A stretch of DNA of 64,000 nt. Source: Psychrobacillus psychrodurans. Lineage in GTDB: Bacteria; Bacillota; Bacilli; Bacillales_A; Planococcaceae. Both the position numbers and the translations under genes were made by a program. This document shows positions 49,636-59,055 of this stretch, in pieces (positions within the stretch are counted from its first letter, which is position 1; every line of letters starts with the position of its first letter). Location: the NCBI RefSeq assembly GCF_027563345.1, contig NZ_JAMKBK010000002.1; one strand, written 5' to 3'. The notes beneath the pieces were generated by a model. It made no database searches, was not told where the DNA came from, and worked only from the letters and a program-made list of their open reading frames with translations.

Positions 49636-51543
49636 TTGGCAATTTCAAAATTAAAACAAATTGTACGTCTACGCATGATTTGGATTATGATTATTTTTTT
49701 ATTCTTATTGGTACTGTTCAAGTTAGTTCAACTTCAATTTTTTCAGTTTGATGAACTTACGACGAAAGCGAAAGAAAGCTGGGATAGAGAACTACCTTAC
49801 GCATCGCTGCGTGGGAATATTTTGGATCGTAATGGTGAAGTAATTGTTGGCAATAAGCTTTCACCTACCTTGTTTTATATGCCATCTCAAAATGATGATC
49901 CAGAACAAGTAGCTGATGAAATTGGTCCTTTAATTGGCATGGACAAAGGTGAGCTTTTAGAGCAAATAAACAAAAGAAGCTACTTGGTAAAGATTGCACC
50001 AAAAGGAAAAAATATTTCAAGTGAACTTGCAATGGACATACAAGATAAGAATATTAAAGGATTGTATGCAGGAGTAGATTATATAAGAGACTATCCATAT
50101 GGTAATATGTTATCTAGATTAGTAGGATTCACTGGATATGATGCACAAGGGCTTGCTGGAATCGAATATCAATATGATTCTATTTTAAAAGGCGAGTCTT
50201 CTGCTGTGCGAATGTTTACCGACGCCAAGGGAGTACCGCTTCCTCATGTGGATGATGGTTGGAAAAATGGAGTAAAAGGTAATCATGTTCAGCTTACCGT
50301 GGATTTGGATATTCAGAAAGTAGTTGAACGTGAACTTACTCAAGCTATGCAAAAGTATGAGGCGACTCAAGCGATTGCAATCGTCATGAATCCGAAAAAC
50401 GGTGAAATATTAGCCCTTGCTTCTGCTCCTAATTTCGATCCATCTTCATATCAAGAGGTGGACTCAACTATTTATAACAGAAACTTACCAGTCTGGATGA
50501 CTTTTGAACCTGGTTCAACTTTTAAGATTATTACATTAAGTGCCGCGTTAGAAGAGAAAGTAGTAGACTTAGAGGAAGATCATTTCCATGATATCGGGTA
50601 TACAATGGTCGAGGGAGCGAGACTCCGTTGTTGGAAACGTGAAGGACATGGAGATCAAACATTCCTAGAGGTTGTTGAAAATTCTTGCAACCCTGGTTTT
50701 ATTGAACTAGGGAATAGAGTTGGTGCAGAGAAACTGTCGGAGTACATACGCAACTTTGGCTTTGGTGAATCTACAGGATCAGGGATGGCTGGGGAATCAA
50801 CGGGTATTCTATTTAGTAAAGAGAACTTTGGACCTGTAGAACATGCTACAACATCCTTTGGTCAAGGGATATCTGTTACACCTATCCAACAAGTTCAAGC
50901 TGTAGCCGCAGCAGTTAATGGTGGATATCTGTATAAGCCATTTATTGTGAAAAATACAATTGATGGTGAAACAAACGAAATATTATCGAGTAGTGAGCCA
51001 GAGATGAAGCGTCAAGTTATTAGTGAGGAAACTTCCGCCATTGTACGAGATGCTTTGGAACATGTTGTTGCGGAAGGATCAGGTAGAAACGCGTATCGCG
51101 ACCAACTTCGTATTGGTGGTAAAACAGGAACAGCACAAAAAGTTCAAGACGGGCGGTATATGGAAGGGGAATACATTGTTTCCTTTATAGGATTTGCACC
51201 TGCTGATAATCCTGAGCTTATCGTATATGTGGCAATTGATAACCCAAAACATAGCACTCAATTTGGTGGAGTCATTGCAGCACCAATTGTAGGTCAAATT
51301 TTGGAAGATTCAATGAAGACTAAAGGTAGTGGCACCCAATTGGAAAAAGAGTATAGATGGGGAGATGTGGAACAAGTCCGTACACCAAACCTAGTAGGAA
51401 CGAAAAGGAAAGAAATTACGTCCTATATGTATCCATTTACTATTGTTTGGCATGGTGAGGGAGACGAAATAATATCTCAGCTACCAAAAGAAAATGGGCT
51501 CATCCCATTAGATGGAACAATACATGTCTACACAAATAAATAA
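49636..51543 (+). CDS. spoVD: Stage V sporulation transpeptidase SpoVD
   Basis: 635 residues: anchor MIWIMIIFLFLLVLFKLV, SLRGNILDRNGEVIVG, transpeptidase EPGSTFKIITL, SCN in VENSCNPGF, KTG in GGKTGTAQK and a single C-terminal PASTA domain. RLRCWKREGHG in the middle is typical of SpoVD. It makes cortex peptidoglycan in the forespore outer membrane with SpoVE. The start is doubtful: TTG 49636 is only 2 nt from AAAGGGG, whereas ATT 49642 sits at the ideal 8 nt; the first ATG is inside the anchor region. murE, expected next, is absent. Confidence 0.93.
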   Translation: MAISKLKQIVRLRMIWIMIIFLFLLVLFKLVQLQFFQFDELTTKAKESWDRELPYASLRGNILDRNGEVIVGNKLSPTLFYMPSQNDDPEQVADEIGPLIGMDKGELLEQINKRSYLVKIAPKGKNISSELAMDIQDKNIKGLYAGVDYIRDYPYGNMLSRLVGFTGYDAQGLAGIEYQYDSILKGESSAVRMFTDAKGVPLPHVDDGWKNGVKGNHVQLTVDLDIQKVVERELTQAMQKYEATQAIAIVMNPKNGEILALASAPNFDPSSYQEVDSTIYNRNLPVWMTFEPGSTFKIITLSAALEEKVVDLEEDHFHDIGYTMVEGARLRCWKREGHGDQTFLEVVENSCNPGFIELGNRVGAEKLSEYIRNFGFGESTGSGMAGESTGILFSKENFGPVEHATTSFGQGISVTPIQQVQAVAAAVNGGYLYKPFIVKNTIDGETNEILSSSEPEMKRQVISEETSAIVRDALEHVVAEGSGRNAYRDQLRIGGKTGTAQKVQDGRYMEGEYIVSFIGFAPADNPELIVYVAIDNPKHSTQFGGVIAAPIVGQILEDSMKTKGSGTQLEKEYRWGDVEQVRTPNLVGTKRKEITSYMYPFTIVWHGEGDEIISQLPKENGLIPLDGTIHVYTNK

Positions 51544-51589
51544 AACAGTACATTCATTATTAGTTGATCGTATTTAAGGAGATTTTTTC

Positions 51590-52561
51590 ATGACATTGTC
51601 TACAACGGTTATTACACTTATTGTTAGTTTTTTAATCACTATTATTCTTGCTCCAATAGTTATTCCGTATTTAAGAAGAATGAAATTTGGTCAAAGTATT
51701 AGAGAAGAAGGCCCACAGTCGCATCATAAAAAGGCGGGTACTCCTACAATGGGAGGACTTATCTTCTTAGCATCTATTATTATTTCTACACTTGCTCTTT
51801 CATTTTATTTTGATCAGTTAACTACTCAGTCAATTGTTTTATTAGTTATCCTGGTAGGATTCGGTGTAATTGGGTTTTTAGATGACTTTATAAAAGTAGT
51901 ATTGAAGAGAAATCTTGGTTTAACTTCTATTCAGAAACTAATTGGTCAGATTCTTATTGCGGTAATTGCGTATTTCTTACTAAAGCAAGGTCCATTCGAT
52001 ACAACCATTGAAATACCATTTACACAAATGGAACTAGCTTTAGGACAATTGTATATTGCTTTCCTAATATTTTGGTTAGTAGGGTTTTCAAATGCTGTCA
52101 ATTTAACAGATGGCTTAGATGGTTTAGTAGCAGGAACTGCAACGGTTGCCTTTGCGACATTTGGTGTTCTAGCACTTGCTTATGAACAAACAGATATAGC
52201 TATATTCACTTTCAGTGTTTCGGGTTCACTTTTAGGGTTTTTATTATTCAACAAAAATCCAGCAAAAGTGTTTATGGGAGATACGGGATCTCTAGCATTA
52301 GGTGGCGCACTAGCAATGGTATCCATTCTAGTTAAACATGAATTGTTATTACTACTAGTCGGGATTATTTTTGTAATTGAAACATTGTCGGTAATTTTGC
52401 AGGTAATTAGCTTTAAAACAACCGGAAAACGTATATTTAAAATGAGCCCAATTCATCATCATTTTGAATTATCAGGTTGGAATGAACGTAAAATAGTTAC
52501 CGTTTTTTGGGCAATAGGTTTTATAGCTGCAATGATTGTAGTCTGCTTGGAGGTTTTGTAA
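51590..52561 (+). CDS. mraY: Phospho-N-acetylmuramoyl-pentapeptide-transferase
   Basis: 323 residues with about ten membrane helices: EEGPQSHHKKAGTPTMGG, the Asp pair LDDFIKVV, NAVNLTDGLDGL and the His-rich MSPIHHHFELSGW. It transfers phospho-MurNAc-pentapeptide to undecaprenyl phosphate to make lipid I. AGGAG precedes the ATG. It directly follows spoVD; B. subtilis has murE between them. Confidence 0.97.
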   Translation: MTLSTTVITLIVSFLITIILAPIVIPYLRRMKFGQSIREEGPQSHHKKAGTPTMGGLIFLASIIISTLALSFYFDQLTTQSIVLLVILVGFGVIGFLDDFIKVVLKRNLGLTSIQKLIGQILIAVIAYFLLKQGPFDTTIEIPFTQMELALGQLYIAFLIFWLVGFSNAVNLTDGLDGLVAGTATVAFATFGVLALAYEQTDIAIFTFSVSGSLLGFLLFNKNPAKVFMGDTGSLALGGALAMVSILVKHELLLLLVGIIFVIETLSVILQVISFKTTGKRIFKMSPIHHHFELSGWNERKIVTVFWAIGFIAAMIVVCLEVL

Positions 52562-52562
52562 T

Positions 52563-53918
52563 ATGAAGAAATTACCAATTGTATTTCATAAAAAAATACT
52601 CGTTTTAGGATTGGCGAAAAGTGGTACTGCTGCTGCAGAAATTCTTCATGATTTAGGAGCTTTTGTTACCGTAAATGATTCAAAGCCATTTGAGCAAAAT
52701 GAAAACGCTCAGTATTTGTTGTCCAAAGGACTTACAGTTATTTGCGGAAGTCATCCGGAAGATCTTTTAGACGAAGGGTTTAGTCTTATCGTCAAGAACC
52801 CTGGGATACCTTATACAAATCCAGTCGTTGCAGAGGCAAATAAAAGAGGTATTCCAGTATGGACGGAGGTTGAACTAGCGTATCGTATTAGTGAAGCTCC
52901 TATGATAGGAATTACAGGATCAAATGGTAAGACAACAACAACTACATTAATATTTGAAATGCTTGCAACTGCCAATAAAAAGCCGAAAATAGCTGGAAAT
53001 ATTGGGACGGTGGCAACTAGTGTTGCAAAAGAAGCAACAGAAGACAATATTATCGTCACTGAATTATCTTCGTTCCAACTCATGGGTACAGAAGACTTAA
53101 AGCCAAAAGTTTCTGTATTGCTTAACTTGTATGAGGCACATCTAGATTATCATAGGGATTTTCAAGAATACACAGATGCTAAATTTAAAATTACCCAAAA
53201 ACAAGATGCTAGCGATTGGCTAGTTTTTAATGGGGAACAGCAAATTGTAAAAGACTATGCCCAAAAAAGTAATGCATCCAAAATACCTTTCTATGTAAGT
53301 GGTAAAACAAAGGATGGTATTAGTGCGGATGATTTATATGTTTACTGGAACGGTGAACAATTATTTAATAGATCAATCATCGCTCTACGAGGTAAACATA
53401 ATTTAGAAAATGCATTAGCAGCTACTGCTACTGCACTAATGATGAATTGCTCTGTGGAAGCTATTATGCAAGTATTGTCGACGTTCCATGGAGTTAAGCA
53501 TCGCACACAGTTTATCAGGGAGTGGAAGGGACGTAAATTCTATAATGACTCAAAAGCTACCAATGCACTTGCTACTAAAAGTGCATTGGAAGGATTTACG
53601 GAGCCAGTTATATTAATAGCAGGTGGTGTGGACCGTGGACATTCATTTGATGAATTAATACCATACTTAAATCGTGTGAAAGCATTAGTTCATTACGGAG
53701 CAACTAAAGACAGACTACAAAAGTTTGGAGAAGCACAGGGAATACCATCTGTAGTTAGTGTTCAAACATTAGGTGAAGCATTTGAAATGGCAACTGAGGT
53801 GTCATCTGAAGGGGATATCATATTATTATCTCCCTCTTGTGCAAGTTGGGACCAATATGAAAGCTTTGAGATACGTGGCGAAGAATTTATCAATCGAGTT
53901 ATTTCTTTAGAAGAGTAA
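52563..53918 (+). CDS. murD: UDP-N-acetylmuramoylalanine--D-glutamate ligase
   Basis: 451 residues: N-terminal Rossmann VLGLAKSGTAAAEIL, ATP loop ITGSNGKTTTTTL, LNLYEAHLDYHRDFQEYTDAK with the carbamylated Lys, NDSKATN and AGGVDRGHSFDEL. It adds D-Glu to UDP-MurNAc-L-Ala. Starts 1 nt after the mraY stop codon. It is followed by the oddly started spoVE. Confidence 0.97.
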   Translation: MKKLPIVFHKKILVLGLAKSGTAAAEILHDLGAFVTVNDSKPFEQNENAQYLLSKGLTVICGSHPEDLLDEGFSLIVKNPGIPYTNPVVAEANKRGIPVWTEVELAYRISEAPMIGITGSNGKTTTTTLIFEMLATANKKPKIAGNIGTVATSVAKEATEDNIIVTELSSFQLMGTEDLKPKVSVLLNLYEAHLDYHRDFQEYTDAKFKITQKQDASDWLVFNGEQQIVKDYAQKSNASKIPFYVSGKTKDGISADDLYVYWNGEQLFNRSIIALRGKHNLENALAATATALMMNCSVEAIMQVLSTFHGVKHRTQFIREWKGRKFYNDSKATNALATKSALEGFTEPVILIAGGVDRGHSFDELIPYLNRVKALVHYGATKDRLQKFGEAQGIPSVVSVQTLGEAFEMATEVSSEGDIILLSPSCASWDQYESFEIRGEEFINRVISLEE

Positions 53919-53934
53919 TGAAAGGATGACCTAA

Positions 53935-55029
53935 ACGAAAGATACAAGAAAATTTATTTTCCTATCTTCTGTACTGTTTTTATCCATCATAGGTATATTA
54001 TTTGTTCATTCAGCCGGTTCCTATTGGAGCGAAGTCCATTATAAAGGACAAATGCCTTTTGCGTTAAAACAAGCTGCATATTTAGTTGTAGGGATCTTTG
54101 GTGCTTTTATTATTCAAAAATCGAGTTTCATACGGTCAGATGGATTTTGGAAAGGTTTATATATAGTTGCAATTGTTATGCTAATCGGCGTTTTGATTCC
54201 AGGCATTGGAGTTGTTCGAAATGGATCTCAAAGCTGGATTTCACTTGGTTTTATGAACTTTCAACCAGCTGAGTTAGCTAAAATAGCTGTTTTAGGAGTT
54301 TTGGCAAGCACTCTTGCAAATGAAAAAAATTCTAGGATGAAAATGTATATTCAAAGTGCGGTTCTATTATTATTACCAATTGGCTTTATCATGGTACAAC
54401 CAGATTTTGGTTCAGCATTTGTATTGGTTGTTGCTGTATTCTTTTTATTGTTCGCAGCAGGTCTTCCGTTTAAGTTCTTCCTCTGGATAGGCTTGAGTGG
54501 AATTATTGCTTTTGTGTTATTAATCGTTTCAGCACCATACAGACTTGTACGAATTCAAGCTTTTTTAGACCCTTGGAACGATCCTTTGGGCTCTGGGTTT
54601 CAAGCTATACAATCATTGCTTGCAATAGGTCCAGCCGGATTATTCGGGTTTGGTTATGGAAATAGCCGCCAGAAGTTTTTATATTTGCCGGAACCTCAAA
54701 ATGATTTTATCTTTTCTATTCTATTAGAAGAGGCTGGTTTCATCGGAGGATTCATCATCGTACTTGCCTTTGTGACTTTCTTTACGACTAGTTTCACAAT
54801 GGCTGCACGTGCAAAAACACGTGAACGCCAGCTGATGATTATCGGATTTACTTCCCTGTTGGCAGTACAGACATTTTTAAATATGGGGGTTGTTACTGGC
54901 CTGTTACCAGTAACAGGAGTGACTTTACCATTCATCAGTTATGGGGGATCTTCATTAGTGATGACATGGGGGATTATTGGAATTATTTTAAACTTAGCCA
55001 AAGAAACTGATAAAGAAGGGGGGCGGTAG
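53935..55029 (+). CDS. spoVE: SEDS protein SpoVE, with abnormal start
   Basis: SEDS polymerase partner of SpoVD: NGSQSWISLGFMNFQPAELAK, LDPWNDPLGSGFQAIQS, LPEPQNDFIFSILLEEAG and TLPFISYGGSS are all intact. The first helix (FIFLSSVLFLSIIGILFVHSA) lies upstream of the first ATG (54052), so translation must begin earlier. In that frame the sequence reads ATG ACC TAA ACG AAA from 53926: an in-frame stop two codons after the only upstream ATG, and no other ATG, GTG or TTG. ACG 53935 is 8 nt after AAAGGA. I annotate from ACG, giving 364 residues; readthrough or a nonsense mutation are alternatives. murG and murB do not follow. Confidence 0.8.
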   Translation, partial: TKDTRKFIFLSSVLFLSIIGILFVHSAGSYWSEVHYKGQMPFALKQAAYLVVGIFGAFIIQKSSFIRSDGFWKGLYIVAIVMLIGVLIPGIGVVRNGSQSWISLGFMNFQPAELAKIAVLGVLASTLANEKNSRMKMYIQSAVLLLLPIGFIMVQPDFGSAFVLVVAVFFLLFAAGLPFKFFLWIGLSGIIAFVLLIVSAPYRLVRIQAFLDPWNDPLGSGFQAIQSLLAIGPAGLFGFGYGNSRQKFLYLPEPQNDFIFSILLEEAGFIGGFIIVLAFVTFFTTSFTMAARAKTRERQLMIIGFTSLLAVQTFLNMGVVTGLLPVTGVTLPFISYGGSSLVMTWGIIGIILNLAKETDKEGGR

Positions 55030-55030
55030 A

Positions 55031-55828
55031 ATGGAAAAAATTATTGATATTGAAGATCGTATACCTACACTAAAAGAGCGAAGAAGACGTAGAACAAACA
55101 AAAAATTTTCCATTCTACTTTTTCTCTTTGTAACTACTTTGTTGATTGTTTTATATTTCCAATCATCTTATAGTCAAATTCAAACAATCTCATTAGATGG
55201 TGCAAAACTAGTTCCAGAGCAATTGTACATAGAAGAAAGTACATTGGTTACTGGTGAATCGATGTGGAGTTTTAATGAAAGTAAAATAGAAAATCTATTG
55301 GCAGCGAATGCTTGGGTAGAATCTGTGCATGTCCAGCGAAAGTGGTTAACATCCGTTCATATACAGGTTAATGAGTTTAATCAAATAGGATACCTTGAGG
55401 ATGGCGATTTTCTTCATATTATTTTAGAAAATGGGCAGATTATTAAAACAGATGGACAAGTTATTCCTAAGGATGGTCCCATATTTACTGGGTTTGAAGA
55501 TGAGAAAATTCGTCAAAGAATGATTAAAGAGTTAAAGCTCTTAGACAGTGAAGTGTTAACGGGTATTTCACAGATTAAATATACACCAACCGAAAACGAT
55601 GCCTATTCTATTCAAGTGTATATGAATGATGGCAATGAAGTTCAAGCAATCATTCCATCATTTGGAGAGAAAATGAATTACTACCCGTCTATTGTTTCTC
55701 AACTAAATCCAGAAGTGAAAGGGATTGTAGATTTAGAAGTAGGAACATTTTTTCAACCATATGTAGATGTGTACAATGTACCAGAAAAGGAGGAGGTTGT
55801 GGAAAATGAAGAAGACCAAACTCCTTAA
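55031..55828 (+). CDS. divIB: Cell division protein DivIB (FtsQ)
   Basis: 265 residues: basic cytosolic tail (TLKERRRRRTNKKF), one membrane helix, POTRA domain (about 50-125, with NAWVESVHVQRKWLTSVHIQVNE) and beta domain, then an acidic tail. It stabilises FtsL-DivIC in the divisome. Starts 1 nt after the spoVE stop. The last 23 nt overlap ylxW. In B. subtilis murG-murB precede it; they are missing here. Confidence 0.93.
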   Translation: MEKIIDIEDRIPTLKERRRRRTNKKFSILLFLFVTTLLIVLYFQSSYSQIQTISLDGAKLVPEQLYIEESTLVTGESMWSFNESKIENLLAANAWVESVHVQRKWLTSVHIQVNEFNQIGYLEDGDFLHIILENGQIIKTDGQVIPKDGPIFTGFEDEKIRQRMIKELKLLDSEVLTGISQIKYTPTENDAYSIQVYMNDGNEVQAIIPSFGEKMNYYPSIVSQLNPEVKGIVDLEVGTFFQPYVDVYNVPEKEEVVENEEDQTP

Positions 55829-56531
55829 AGTACCGTCTAGGGGACTTATTACTATATCGATGGTAAGTTTAGTGTTAGGATTTATACTTGCATATTCGTA
55901 TAGCATCTCCTCAGATGACACAGATGAAAACGCTTCAGATGTCTCGGGGTTCCAACAGCAAGAAAAATATAGAGAAAAGTTAGTAGAACAAAAAGAACGA
56001 AATAAAGAACTAACGGAAGAAATTATCGTAAAGCAGCAAAAAGTTCGGGATTATGAACAATCTTTTGTAGAGAGTGAAGAAAGTGTGGAAGAGCTTGTTG
56101 AGGAAGCAGAATTACTTCGATTATTAATTGGTGATATTCCATCACAAGGAAAAGGAATTACTGTTTCGTTGGAAGATGGGGCATATAATCCTTCTCAAGA
56201 AAACCCAAATGATTACATTGTACATGAGAGTCATGTTTTTAAAGTGATCAATGAATTAAAAATATCAGGTGCAGAGGCTATATCGATTAATGGTCAGCGG
56301 CTTCACGCAAACTCCTATATACGATGTACTGGACCTGTAATTGTGGTTGATGGGAAAACCTTTCCTGCCCCATTTACAATAGAAGCAGTAGGAGATCCCA
56401 AAGTTTTATTCGCCTCCGTAAACTTAGGTGGAGGCGTTGTAGATCAACTTACTAGTGATAATATAGTGGTAACCGTCGGAGAAAAAGATTTAATAACTAT
56501 GCCTGCTTTAAGGGATGATGATTATAGCTAA
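55806..56531 (+). CDS. ylxW: YlxW, DUF881 membrane protein
   Basis: 241 residues: N-terminal anchor (GLITISMVSLVLGFILAYS), a Gln/Glu-rich coiled-coil (about 50-105) and a C-terminal DUF881 domain with GKGITVSLEDG, VHESHVFKVINELKISGAEAISINGQRL and DPKVLFASVNLGGG. Function unknown; found in dcw clusters of Bacilli. ATG 55806 is preceded by GGAGGAGG inside divIB; the ATG is a better fit than the earlier in-frame codon at 55767. Confidence 0.87.
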   Translation: MKKTKLLKVPSRGLITISMVSLVLGFILAYSYSISSDDTDENASDVSGFQQQEKYREKLVEQKERNKELTEEIIVKQQKVRDYEQSFVESEESVEELVEEAELLRLLIGDIPSQGKGITVSLEDGAYNPSQENPNDYIVHESHVFKVINELKISGAEAISINGQRLHANSYIRCTGPVIVVDGKTFPAPFTIEAVGDPKVLFASVNLGGGVVDQLTSDNIVVTVGEKDLITMPALRDDDYS

Positions 56532-56549
56532 CCAAAAGGAGGCCGAATA

Positions 56550-57272
56550 ATGAAAAAAACCGTCTATATTCGGTTCACCATAATTTTGTTAATAGTGGGT
56601 TTTATGTTAGCAGTACAATATAACACCGTTCAAAATCCAGAAACTAGAGACACACGAGACATATGGGCTATTCGTCAAGAATTGTCCAAAGAAACTGAAA
56701 CACACTCAGAGTTACTATCTGAAGTATATATGTTAGATCAGACAATCCTTAAATATGGGAATATGGTGAGTGAAAGTGCTGCGTTTGCTTTAGAGGATAC
56801 AGTGGTGCAACTAAAGGAAGATATTGGTCTAGTAGATTATACTGGTCCAGGGCTTACTATTAAAGTAGAACCATCCTTAGAAAGCATTGCACTTGGACAA
56901 CCTGTAGAAGGTATTTCACCAGACCTACTTATTCGTCTAATCAATGAAATCAATCGTTTTAAAGCTAAAGATATTGAAGTTGACGGTAAACGTATAATAT
57001 ATTCTTCACCAATAAGAGATGTAAATGGTAAAACTACAGTGAATAATATACCTGTAAGAAATGCTCCATTTATGATCAGAATTGGAACTTCTACCTATGA
57101 TGAGGCACAAAAAATGTACAATCAGTTAGAGGCTTCTACAATCGGTGATGACTTCTATATTGATAATTTAAAACTTAAGATTGGTGAGCCAGAGCAGATT
57201 ATCAGGATTTCAGCTTATGACCAACCAGTGAACAATCATTTCTTAAAAGAAGTACCAGAAGGGGAGTCATGA
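56550..57272 (+). CDS. ylxX: YlxX, second DUF881 membrane protein
   Basis: 240 residues, paralogous to YlxW: anchor (IRFTIILLIVGFMLAVQYN), coiled-coil, then DUF881 with GPGLTIKVEPS, LLIRLINEINRFKAKDIEVDGKRI and APFMIRIGT. AAAAGGAGG precedes the ATG. Placed 18 nt after ylxW and 1 nt before sbp. Confidence 0.85.
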   Translation: MKKTVYIRFTIILLIVGFMLAVQYNTVQNPETRDTRDIWAIRQELSKETETHSELLSEVYMLDQTILKYGNMVSESAAFALEDTVVQLKEDIGLVDYTGPGLTIKVEPSLESIALGQPVEGISPDLLIRLINEINRFKAKDIEVDGKRIIYSSPIRDVNGKTTVNNIPVRNAPFMIRIGTSTYDEAQKMYNQLEASTIGDDFYIDNLKLKIGEPEQIIRISAYDQPVNNHFLKEVPEGES

Positions 57273-57273
57273 A

Positions 57274-57624
57274 ATGTGGTTGCCATTATTAGGACTGATA
57301 CTTGGGATTTCCCTCGGTTTATTAACTGAAATGCAGGTTCCAGAAATATATGAAAGCTATTTATCAATAGCAGTATTGGCTGCACTTGATACTTTATTTG
57401 GTGGAATACGTGCCCATTTACAGCATGTTTATGATGATAAAGTATTTGTTTCAGGATTTTTCTTCAACATTGCTCTTGCTGCAGCTCTAGCATTTTTAGG
57501 AGTCCATTTAGGGATAGATTTATACTTGGCTGCAATTTTTGCGTTTGGAGTACGATTATTTCAAAATATAGCAGTTATTCGTCGAATAATGTTAACCAAA
57601 TGGTCAGAAAGAAAAAAACAATAG
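57274..57624 (+). CDS. sbp: Small basic protein Sbp (DUF1290)
   Basis: 116 residues with three hydrophobic helices: LPLLGLILGISLGLLTEMQVPE, YLSIAVLAALDTLFGGIRA and ALAFLGVHLGIDLYLAAIFAFG, basic at the C terminus (RRIMLTKWSERKKQ). It matches Sbp of the B. subtilis ftsA upstream region. Function unknown. Probably the last gene of the ylxW-ylxX-sbp translational chain. Confidence 0.88.
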   Translation: MWLPLLGLILGISLGLLTEMQVPEIYESYLSIAVLAALDTLFGGIRAHLQHVYDDKVFVSGFFFNIALAAALAFLGVHLGIDLYLAAIFAFGVRLFQNIAVIRRIMLTKWSERKKQ

Positions 57625-57723
57625 ATTTTATATAGTAATTGACTATTTCTTTAGAAAATTTTAGACTTTATACTATTTTTACACTAGAATAATAAATAAA
57701 GAGTTTACAGGAGGTGCCACGGG

Positions 57724-59013
57724 TTGAATCAATCAGAATTATACGTATCACTAGATATTGGGTCGTCATCAATCAAGGTCTTAATAGGCGAAATGAATGA
57801 TGACTCGCTGCATGTAATAGGTGTAGGAAATGTTAAATCAAATGGAATAAGAAAAGGCACCATTGTGGATATAGATGCAACCGTACAATCTATAAAAAAA
57901 GCTGTTAATGAAGCCGAAAGAATGATTGGTATGTCTATTAATGAAATAGTATTAGGCATCCCAGCAAATATGGCGAATATACAAAATGTTAAAGGAGTAG
58001 TCGCTGTTAATCGTGAGGATAGAGAAATTACGGATGGAGACTTAGAACGTGTGATTGAGTCTGCTCAAGTAATGTCTATTCCTCCTGAGAGAGAGCTTAT
58101 TAATATAGCACCAAAACAGTTTATCGTCGATCACTTAGAGGAAATTAAAGATCCAAGAGGGATGATTGGCACCCGCTTAGAATTAGACGGTATTATGATG
58201 ACTACATCCAAAACAATTTTACATAACGTGTTAAGATGTGTGGAAAGAGCTGGTCTCCAAATAAGGGAGATTTATTTGCAACCTTTAGCTGGTGGTCATT
58301 TTGCATTAACTGAAGATGAAAAAAATCATGGCACTGCTTATATTGATATAGGCGGGGGTTCCACAACGATTGCCATTTTTAATGAAGGTCATTTAATCAA
58401 TACTTCTGTTATTCCGGTAGGTGGAGATCATATTACAAAAGATTTATCTATTGTACTGAAAACACCAACCGAACAAGCAGAAATGATTAAACTAAAATAT
58501 GGACATGCATTCTATGATGATGCTTCGGATGATGAATTATTTGAAGTACCTGTAATAGGAGCTGATATGAAGGAACAATACTCGCAACGCTATATTGCTG
58601 AAATCATCGGAGTTCGACTTGAAGAGCTATTTGAACTAGTTCTGGAAGAATTCTATCGACTTGGTTTACAAGACTTACCAGGAGGAGTAGTGATTACTGG
58701 CGGAGTTTCTAAACTGGAAGGCTTAGGTCAGTTGGCAAGACATATACTCCAAACAAGAGTAAGACTATATACTCCAGATTATATTGGGGTTCGTGAGCCA
58801 CAATATACGACTGCAGTTGGTCTTATAAGATATGCCTATAAAGAAGATCTTTTCTATGGTAAAATTGGTAGTAGCCATGCATTAGCGCATTCGGTTCCAA
58901 ATGAAACAGTTGCGGTGTCTAAAAAACAAAAACAAACTGCGCAAACAACCAATGAACACAAAGATAGCCCAATGACAAAAGCAAAAAGATTTTTTGACAA
59001 GTTTTTCGAATAA
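57724..59013 (+). CDS. ftsA: Cell division protein FtsA
   Basis: 429 residues, actin/Hsp70-fold ATPase that tethers FtsZ to the membrane: SLDIGSSSIKVLIGE (phosphate 1), GTAYIDIGGGSTTIAIF, ITGGVSKLEGLG, and a C-terminal amphipathic helix (KAKRFFDKFFE). It starts at TTG 57724, 9 nt after AGGAGG. The 99-nt gap from sbp is AT-rich (TATACT at 57669) and may hold a promoter, but I see no convincing -35. Confidence 0.95.
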   Translation: MNQSELYVSLDIGSSSIKVLIGEMNDDSLHVIGVGNVKSNGIRKGTIVDIDATVQSIKKAVNEAERMIGMSINEIVLGIPANMANIQNVKGVVAVNREDREITDGDLERVIESAQVMSIPPERELINIAPKQFIVDHLEEIKDPRGMIGTRLELDGIMMTTSKTILHNVLRCVERAGLQIREIYLQPLAGGHFALTEDEKNHGTAYIDIGGGSTTIAIFNEGHLINTSVIPVGGDHITKDLSIVLKTPTEQAEMIKLKYGHAFYDDASDDELFEVPVIGADMKEQYSQRYIAEIIGVRLEELFELVLEEFYRLGLQDLPGGVVITGGVSKLEGLGQLARHILQTRVRLYTPDYIGVREPQYTTAVGLIRYAYKEDLFYGKIGSSHALAHSVPNETVAVSKKQKQTAQTTNEHKDSPMTKAKRFFDKFFE

Positions 59014-59055
59014 CAAACCCTTTATCATAGCAGAGAGAGCATAGGAGGCAATAGC

